Below, piece by piece: positions 58,501-64,000 of a DNA stretch of 64,000 nucleotides. The first letter of the stretch is position 1, and each line of letters begins with the position of its first letter. The notes beneath the pieces were generated by a model. That model saw only the letters and a program-made list of their open reading frames with translations, made no database searches and was not told the origin of the DNA. The translations under genes and the position numbers were made by a program. The DNA is taken from NCBI GenBank assembly GCA_029210915.1, contig JARGGJ010000006.1, forward strand, positions 1 through 64,000, written 5' to 3'. This DNA comes from Patescibacteria group bacterium. Lineage in GTDB: Bacteria > Patescibacteriota > Patescibacteriia > 2-12-FULL-60-25.

Positions 58501-61500
58501 AGCAGCTGATTGGCTTCAAGATTTTGCCTTAACCGTTGGCGGTAATGTAGGCCCATATACAAACTTGGCATACGACCTCGGTTCTTCATCTAATCGTTGG
58601 AAAGATATTTGGGCAAGCTCTACATACATAGGCGCATCAACCTGGAATTTACGTCAAAACGCCAGCGGGTACTTTACGATTGCGGATGTTGGAGGAAGTG
58701 AAAAGGTAACAGTTGATACAAGCGGTAAAGTTGGTATTGGCACAAGCGCGCCCGCAAGAGAATTGCATATTGCCGATGGTATTATCCGTGTGGATCGTTC
58801 CTCTGATTCAGCCTCGTTCATGTTGCATCGATACGACGGTGTTGATCCCTGGAAAACCTTCTTCTTTGGTGTAAACGCTACCGGTACAAATGATGGTTAC
58901 TTCTTTATCAGTGATTTAGGCTCGGCAGTTACCGGTGGAGGTGCTCAACGTTTTGTGATCGATAATACAGGCAATGTTGGTATTGGGACATCAACACCGA
59001 ATTCGAAATTACACATTTATAATAATCAAATTGATAATGTCGTCGAAGACATGTTAACACTGGAGACTTATCGAGGTGATTTTGGAAGTATAGAGGGTAA
59101 TGCAATACTTTTTAAAAATTTAGACTCCAATAATGGTATCAATGAGGCACGTATTAAAGTTGTAACGGAAAATGATGGTTCTTTAGGCATTAACAATGAA
59201 AGTTCATCAAGTTTTATATTTAACATGACCAATTCCGGTGCTCCTACAGACCGGGTTATCTTTAGAGGAGATGGAAGAGTTGGTATTGGTACTCTTCTAC
59301 CCGAAAGAACTTTGCATATTTCCGGAACACAAAAAATTTCTGGAGTCACTCCATTCATTGAACTCGAAGATACAGGGACATCAAAGAAGTGGTACTACGG
59401 TCTAGATGATGCTAATTTCTGGGTTAGAGAAGATAGTACAGCTGGTGTCAATGAACGTTTTACCGTTGCAGCGGGTGGTAACGTTGGAATAGGTAACACT
59501 TCTCCGGCTTCATTACTTACAGTTGGCAGCGGGGGTACTTTCCAGGTCAACACCAGTGGTGACATTGTAAAAATCAAAGATGTTACTTACACTTGGCCCG
59601 ACGCGAATGCATCCGGAATATTAAGAAATAGTGGCACCGGCACGCTAACTTGGGATACTACAACATATTTAACATCAGCTATGGCATTTATGCAGGGGGG
59701 TAATAGTTTTGGTACGGCAGCAGTACTAGGTACAAACGATAACAATACGCTATCTTTTGAGACTAATGGGACTTCAAGAGCTACTCTGGGGACTGATGGA
59801 GGTTTAACGTTGCTAGGCACTGCTAATACCGAACAACTAACCGTAAAAGCATATTCTTCACAAAGCAATGTTAATCCGCTTATAGTTTTTCAAAATTCGG
59901 CAGGTTCTGTGATTGGTCAAATTCATACGGATCATGACGCAAATGTTTTTATGGGTGTGCAAAGCGGTATACTAAACTCGGGTACACAAAACAGCTTCAT
60001 CGGCAGCAGGGCTGGTTATAGAAACACAAGCGGCAACGGTAATACAGGTTTAGGTTACTACGCATTATATGCACCTCAAACCGGAGATTATAACGTTGCT
60101 ATTGGCGCTTTAGCAGGTAGAGGAACCGGTGGTGACGAGAATACCTTTGTAGGTGCCTGGACAGGTTTTGCCGGTGGCCCGGGTGTACCTTACGTTAGTA
60201 ATTACAATACCGCTTTAGGCTCCCGTTCAATGCAGAACACGCAAACAGGTAGTTACAATACCTCGCTTGGTTCTTCTGTTATGTATTCCAATACTACAGG
60301 CGCTTCGAATACAGCCATTGGTTTTGAGAGCATGTACACTAATCAAATAGGTACTAGGAATGTAGCCGTGGGTACATACGCAATGAGGAATCAAAGTGGA
60401 GTTGTAGATGAAGCCGTTGCTGTTGGCTATAAAGCGCTATACTCAATTGCAAATACAAATGGCGTAGCGATAGGTGCGCATAGTTTTGAGAACGCTTGGG
60501 CTTCACCCGGAACAGCTGTTGGTGATCATGCATTTTACAGTCTTACGAGTGGTCACCATAACACTGGCTTGGGTGGTTCCGCGGGTTACTATGCTGGTGG
60601 AAGTTACAATACTGCCATTGGTGATAGCAGCTTATTTGCCTTAAGTGGAAGCACAGGAAGTTATAACACTGCAGTTGGTGCATCTTCAATGATAACTCTA
60701 ACATCAGGAGCTTCTAACACCGCCTTGGGTTACAAAAGTTTATATGAAAATTCCATAGGTTATAGAAATACAGGTGTTGGTGCAGAAAGCATGTACGGGA
60801 ATAATGACGGATTTGCAAATACAGCTATAGGCAACAGATCTTTATATGGCAATTCTCATGGAGATCATAACTCAATCATGGGTGATTCAGCGGCTTATAG
60901 TTTGGAAGGTAGCTATAACACAATTAACGGGTCAGCTGCTGGATATCAATTATTGGCAGGTAATCACAATACGGCAATGGGATACAGAAGTATGCTGGCT
61001 GGCGCAAGTGCTGATGCTTCATTTAATGTCGCGATAGGAAATTTCTCTTTACAAGCCATAACTAGCGGTGCTTCTAATACTGCAGTTGGTTATTATAGTT
61101 TAAAAAATAATACAACAGGGTTTTCGAATACAGCTGTTGGTTTGAATGCGCTTCAAAGCAATATAGGTGGTTTTCAAAATGTAGCTTTAGGTAACGCTAG
61201 TCTAGGTAGTGCAACCAATGGCTTAAACAACAACGCCATAGGGTCCGGTGCTTTAGGTAAGCTAACTTCTGGTAATTACAATTCTGTATTAGGTGGCTTA
61301 GCTGGATATAGGTTAGATACTGGCAGTTATAACGTTGGTGTGGGATATCGCTCTTTGAGCGCCAATACTATTGGAGGAACCTATGAGTTTAATTATAATT
61401 CCGCAATTGGCGCTTACGCGCTTGGCAAACTAACAACCGGCGCTAGTAATACAGCTGTAGGATATGAAGCTTTGTTTAGTTTAACCACCGGTTATAATAA

Positions 61501-64000
61501 TATTGCGTTGGGTAACAATGCGGCCGGGTCAATAACAGGCAGTACTTATAACATCGCAATAGGCGATGATGCATTGGGTAACGCTACTGTTTCAGCAGGA
61601 AATATCGCAATGGGCAGTGCATCCATGAGGGATATCTCTGGCACGGCGTCGAACAATGTTTCGATTGGTAATTATTCTATGATGTCTGCAACAGACGCTG
61701 ATTTCACTGTAGCCATTGGTTACTATGCAGCTGCTAGTTCTACTGGCAACAGTAATGTCGCTATCGGTCAAAATGCTTTAGCAAATGATACCGCGGGTAA
61801 TAACGTGGCCATCGGAAGTGGAGCGGGGTCATTAAATACAGGTGGAATTGAATTAACTGCCATTGGCTATAATGCAGCTGATGCCAATGTTACCGGTTAT
61901 TATAATACTGCCTTGGGATCTTCCGCTTTAACCGCTAGCCAATATGGTGATAATAATACAGCGGTTGGTGCTGATACGCTTTATCTCATGAATGGAGGAT
62001 TTGGTAACACAGCAGTGGGGAGTCAGTCATCATATCGCTTGGGAAGCACGGCAGATAATAATACTTCACTTGGTTATAATGCACTCTACGGAACTTCAGC
62101 TTCATATTCAACCGGTGATGATAATACCGCGATAGGTCAGAGTACTTTATATAGTAATTCAACCGGCTATCAGAACACCGCAATTGGTAGCAGTGCATTG
62201 TATTTAAATTCTTCGGGTATTCGTAATGTAGGATTGGGATCTAATTCCGTTGCTAGAAACACAACCGGTGATTACAACATCGGTATAGGTTATTCTGCAT
62301 TATATTATAGCCAAACCGGAACTGATAACATTGCCATTGGTCGTAATGCACTGGCCGGTACAGCTGATTATGCTTCTTATTATAACATTGCTATTGGTAC
62401 ATATTCGCTGGATGCGATTGGCTCTTCGTCATATGGCAATGTTGGTATTGGCTATGGTACTTTAAGTGCGTTAACCACACCAAATTACAATACCGCCGTT
62501 GGATATAATGCCTCTACAAACCTAACCCTTGGCACGGCCAATGTCTCATTAGGTGCAAACTCAATGAATTATAACCAAACCGGTAATTATAATGTTTATT
62601 TAGGGCATTATGCAGGCTACGGTGTAGCAAATAACTCGAATAGTTCAAACGTCGGTATCGGTTATTATGCGATGTCCGGTATCACCACAGGTAATGATAA
62701 TGTTGCAATCGGTGATGATTCATCACGAGATATCACAACAGGGTCATATAATACGTTGATTGGTGGTAGATCCGGTTATTATACAGAAGGCAGTACATAT
62801 AATACCGCAGTTGGTTATAATGCTCTTAATGGCACAAATGGTTCAACTGATTCATATAATACCGCCATAGGTTCATATGCTTTGGATGGATTATCCGGCG
62901 GAGGTCATTATAACACCGCATTAGGCTATGGTGCCGGTGGTTCAATTACTTCGGGCGATTATAATGTTGCTATTGGGTATGCAGCCCTAGATTCACAAAC
63001 GACCGCTGGTGAAAATATAGCCATTGGTTATAACGCTTTGGGTGTTGCAAACTCCACCGGTTTAGAAAATTTGGCTATCGGTACCCGTGCCGGGGATGTA
63101 ATCTCCTCTGGTGATTGGAATGTTATGATTGGTAACGATGCGGGTGATTTATTACAAACGGGGAGTGCTAACACGTTTGTTGGTTATCATGCGGGTAATG
63201 ATACCGGAACCTATACTGGAAATAGTACACTAGTTGGATATGGTTCTGATGTTACGGGAAATTATACCAATGCCAGTGCTTTTGGAAGTTTTGCTACAGT
63301 AAGCGCTTCAGATAGAGCAATGATCGGAAATGGTCAAACTGTTGGTGGATCAAGTGGTTGGAATAATTGGTCTGATTCAAGATTGAAATACGATATCAAC
63401 GACAGTAATCTGGGTCTTGACTTTATAAATAAACTTCGAGTAAGAACTTTCAGATATACTACAACTTCTAACATGGCTCATGCGGGAGTGCTGGAAGATG
63501 GTTTTGTGGCGCAGGAAGTTGAGGCAGCTATGAATGATTTGAGTGTAAACTTTAGCGGTTTAGGTTATCCGGAAAATCCAAATGATTATTATAGACTTGA
63601 TTACGCTAAATTCACAGTTCCTCTAGTCAACGCAACTCAAGAACTCTACGCCTCCTCCTCACCTCTTTGGAACGGCATAGCCATAGATCCAAACTTTGCA
63701 ACAACCTCAGAACCCTTCATGCAAGTTGATATGGACGGCAACATTGCCTACAAAGGCGTATCCATCACATCACAAGGCATCGCCACATCTTCAACTCAAG
63801 CTTTTGATTCATTCACATTTAGCTACAAAGGATCAGCTTGGAACACAGATACGGCTCAAGAAATCACAACATCATTTGATGCCTTTAACAATACAATCAG
63901 CGCAACATCTTCAGAACTCAAATTCATCTACACAACCGGAACCGGCTTTACAAAAGACTTACTCACCATCTCAAACTCCGGCGATGTCCGCGTATCCGGC
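55538..64000 (+). CDS. Giant adhesin/tail-fibre-like surface protein 2, 3'-truncated by window end
   Basis: An open frame of at least 2821 codons from ATG 55538 (MPLNTKSQKGNKNF) with no stop before the window end. It parallels giant protein 1: hydrophobic signal (about 25-55), head AINYQGKLMDADGKLVADGDYD and TPRKRLSAVPYAYNSE, TNLYVDGVQITG repeats with a 690-base in-frame duplication, several GNVGIGTS tail-fibre motifs (about 1060-1330), very long YadA-head-like repeats (about 1480-2590, GNYNTAVGY type) and an S74 domain (about 2611-2701, SDSRLKYDINDSNLGLDFIN and EDGFVAQEVEAAMNDL). The segment after S74 is almost identical in DNA to that of protein 1. It is probably a longer alternative fibre. 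Confidence 0.93.
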   Translation, partial: MPLNTKSQKGNKNFTDRLRSAMNARLFIYATMVMAQVLGSLFGFGSVTVNELFGVNAAYAAEGISHAINYQGKLMDADGKLVADGDYDIIFSLYDTASAGTRLWTANGTTGSPSAVSVSVQSGLFSILLGDVGAGMNEFSDGFFNNDSLYLGITVGADTEMTPRKRLSAVPYAYNSEMLQGQYASNTVATTGGDLFALHQGGNNSASAVRTVLGVYTSGTSDTNDYLIRANSGSDVFSVNREGNTNIAGTLNASATSTFTDISLSGRVDSDLLPYITDTYNLGNSSYRWLGLNVANVSSTNIDALGYVSTTNLYVDGVQITGATPNLDQVTTEGNITSNAIGVAGVSSTGNILPTASLTYDLGSTSRRWNDVYLGDLYATGTVQGGSMRSYGALQVDGATTLNGTVGLGNAVGDIITATGRFGSALVPNANTYNLGLVTTANRWGTAYLNGALYATGTVQGGSMRSYGALQVDGATTLNGTVGLGNSTGDTITATGYFGSGLIPSLDNTYSLGSSALRWKNIYAVNVSSTNIDALNYVSTTNLYVDGVQITGATPNLDQVTTEGNITSNEIGVGGVSSTGNILPTTSLTYDLGSTSRRWNDAYLGDLYATGTIQGGTMRSYGALQVDGATTLNGTVGLGNAVGDIITATGRFGSALVPNANTYNLGLTATANRWGSAYLNGALYATGTVQGGTMRSYGNLRVDGTTTLNTVEYTWPGASSNGLLRNTGGTLTWDPATYLTAVAGTSLDSTKFWVGNASNQATAVAMSGDATMSNTGEVAVVNDSHNHTGTTLSIPGTSLTDARLWVGNVSGAAAEVLMSGDGTLSNAGVLDVSGLDTGDFASANISQWTNNAGYLTSLGNAFVDGGNTFGNTGDLGTNDGFALNFRTNNATRVVLDTTGNLYPLANNAYDLGKASNSWNNLYVSSTAYFGGVGGTSINFATSAVMTATPGSYPAFTFYPTAKANSLFFVGDDSLNTALLIKNATHTAIAADWLQDFALTVGGNVGPYTNLAYDLGSSSNRWKDIWASSTYIGASTWNLRQNASGYFTIADVGGSEKVTVDTSGKVGIGTSAPARELHIADGIIRVDRSSDSASFMLHRYDGVDPWKTFFFGVNATGTNDGYFFISDLGSAVTGGGAQRFVIDNTGNVGIGTSTPNSKLHIYNNQIDNVVEDMLTLETYRGDFGSIEGNAILFKNLDSNNGINEARIKVVTENDGSLGINNESSSSFIFNMTNSGAPTDRVIFRGDGRVGIGTLLPERTLHISGTQKISGVTPFIELEDTGTSKKWYYGLDDANFWVREDSTAGVNERFTVAAGGNVGIGNTSPASLLTVGSGGTFQVNTSGDIVKIKDVTYTWPDANASGILRNSGTGTLTWDTTTYLTSAMAFMQGGNSFGTAAVLGTNDNNTLSFETNGTSRATLGTDGGLTLLGTANTEQLTVKAYSSQSNVNPLIVFQNSAGSVIGQIHTDHDANVFMGVQSGILNSGTQNSFIGSRAGYRNTSGNGNTGLGYYALYAPQTGDYNVAIGALAGRGTGGDENTFVGAWTGFAGGPGVPYVSNYNTALGSRSMQNTQTGSYNTSLGSSVMYSNTTGASNTAIGFESMYTNQIGTRNVAVGTYAMRNQSGVVDEAVAVGYKALYSIANTNGVAIGAHSFENAWASPGTAVGDHAFYSLTSGHHNTGLGGSAGYYAGGSYNTAIGDSSLFALSGSTGSYNTAVGASSMITLTSGASNTALGYKSLYENSIGYRNTGVGAESMYGNNDGFANTAIGNRSLYGNSHGDHNSIMGDSAAYSLEGSYNTINGSAAGYQLLAGNHNTAMGYRSMLAGASADASFNVAIGNFSLQAITSGASNTAVGYYSLKNNTTGFSNTAVGLNALQSNIGGFQNVALGNASLGSATNGLNNNAIGSGALGKLTSGNYNSVLGGLAGYRLDTGSYNVGVGYRSLSANTIGGTYEFNYNSAIGAYALGKLTTGASNTAVGYEALFSLTTGYNNIALGNNAAGSITGSTYNIAIGDDALGNATVSAGNIAMGSASMRDISGTASNNVSIGNYSMMSATDADFTVAIGYYAAASSTGNSNVAIGQNALANDTAGNNVAIGSGAGSLNTGGIELTAIGYNAADANVTGYYNTALGSSALTASQYGDNNTAVGADTLYLMNGGFGNTAVGSQSSYRLGSTADNNTSLGYNALYGTSASYSTGDDNTAIGQSTLYSNSTGYQNTAIGSSALYLNSSGIRNVGLGSNSVARNTTGDYNIGIGYSALYYSQTGTDNIAIGRNALAGTADYASYYNIAIGTYSLDAIGSSSYGNVGIGYGTLSALTTPNYNTAVGYNASTNLTLGTANVSLGANSMNYNQTGNYNVYLGHYAGYGVANNSNSSNVGIGYYAMSGITTGNDNVAIGDDSSRDITTGSYNTLIGGRSGYYTEGSTYNTAVGYNALNGTNGSTDSYNTAIGSYALDGLSGGGHYNTALGYGAGGSITSGDYNVAIGYAALDSQTTAGENIAIGYNALGVANSTGLENLAIGTRAGDVISSGDWNVMIGNDAGDLLQTGSANTFVGYHAGNDTGTYTGNSTLVGYGSDVTGNYTNASAFGSFATVSASDRAMIGNGQTVGGSSGWNNWSDSRLKYDINDSNLGLDFINKLRVRTFRYTTTSNMAHAGVLEDGFVAQEVEAAMNDLSVNFSGLGYPENPNDYYRLDYAKFTVPLVNATQELYASSSPLWNGIAIDPNFATTSEPFMQVDMDGNIAYKGVSITSQGIATSSTQAFDSFTFSYKGSAWNTDTAQEITTSFDAFNNTISATSSELKFIYTTGTGFTKDLLTISNSGDVRVSG
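56423..57640 (+). repeat. 690-base in-frame duplication within giant gene 2
   Basis: AACGTCTCCTCAACCAACAT occurs at 56423 and again at 57113, exactly 690 bases (230 codons) apart, and the following several hundred bases match closely, including ACACCAAACCTCGACCAAG-type and GGTCATATGGAGCACTACAAG words. A shorter third copy of the latter lies at about 56905-57000. Confidence 0.85.

Noticed and set aside
48395-64000. Prophage tail-fibre operon
   Set aside because: S74 and fibre motifs are phage-like, but both proteins have export signals and there are no capsid, terminase or tail assembly genes in the window.

Overview
The window looks like a chromosomal segment of a Patescibacteria (Candidate Phyla Radiation) bacterium. 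This is inferred from the gene content: a very short TsaB-like protein, TrmB-type regulators, a DUF4012 membrane protein, CPR-style secreted proteins of the 'STNYQINFDSINSGG' type, many envelope glycosyltransferases and giant surface proteins. The genetic code is standard: TGA ends several well-supported genes (for example at 5814-5816 and 9270-9272). This argues against the TGA-recoded CPR lineages. No finer taxonomic placement is claimed.

Layout. 1-5.2 kb: NUDIX hydrolase, an L10-leader/attenuator with rplJ-rplL, a membrane protein with a beta-propeller-like exterior, and a wHTH regulator. 5.4-12.4 kb: tsaB-like gene coupled to a membrane GT2, two more GT2 genes and DUF4012. 12.6-17.5 kb: a zinc-binding protein, mreB, a P-loop kinase, a GT4 and a TrmB regulator. 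17.5-18.2 kb: no credible gene, but a strong minus-strand promoter, about 626 nt of hairpin-rich sequence and a terminator, i.e. a large unidentified RNA. 18.5-22.9 kb: two tail-to-tail, GC-rich, Gly/Ala-repeat lipoprotein genes resembling Myxococcota surface lipoproteins. 23.2-28.5 kb: O-antigen ligase-like protein, two GT4 genes (one fused to a methyltransferase-like domain) and an anchored protein. 28.6-34.3 kb: small accessory genes with strong Shine-Dalgarno sites, a tRNA-Arg, a TrmB regulator with an operator-like promoter divergent from a paralogous pair, and a Xer recombinase. 34.7-46.1 kb: rpsO, an NYN protein, a secreted/WxL-like surface locus, a multi-domain surface protein and an O-antigen polymerase-TPR protein. 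46.3-64 kb: a coiled-coil protein, tRNA-Ala with a broken upstream copy, and two giant paralogous surface proteins with internal S74 (endosialidase-chaperone) domains. The second runs off the window.

Three patterns run through the window. First, at least nine families of short, often palindromic repeats fill the intergenic spaces. Members of three families have become part of protein-coding genes in frame (DUF4012 linker, Xer recombinase, a lipoprotein signal peptide) and one interrupts a tRNA duplicate, much like the Rickettsia palindromic elements. Second, there are two dialects of gene expression: many core-type genes lack a Shine-Dalgarno site and several appear leaderless (TGnTATAAT ending 6-8 nt before the ATG), whereas a cohort of accessory genes has TTGACA promoters and AGGAGG-type sites. 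Third, most genes concern the envelope: glycan synthesis and polymerisation, lipoproteins and very large adhesin-like proteins, as expected of an episymbiotic or host-attached lifestyle.
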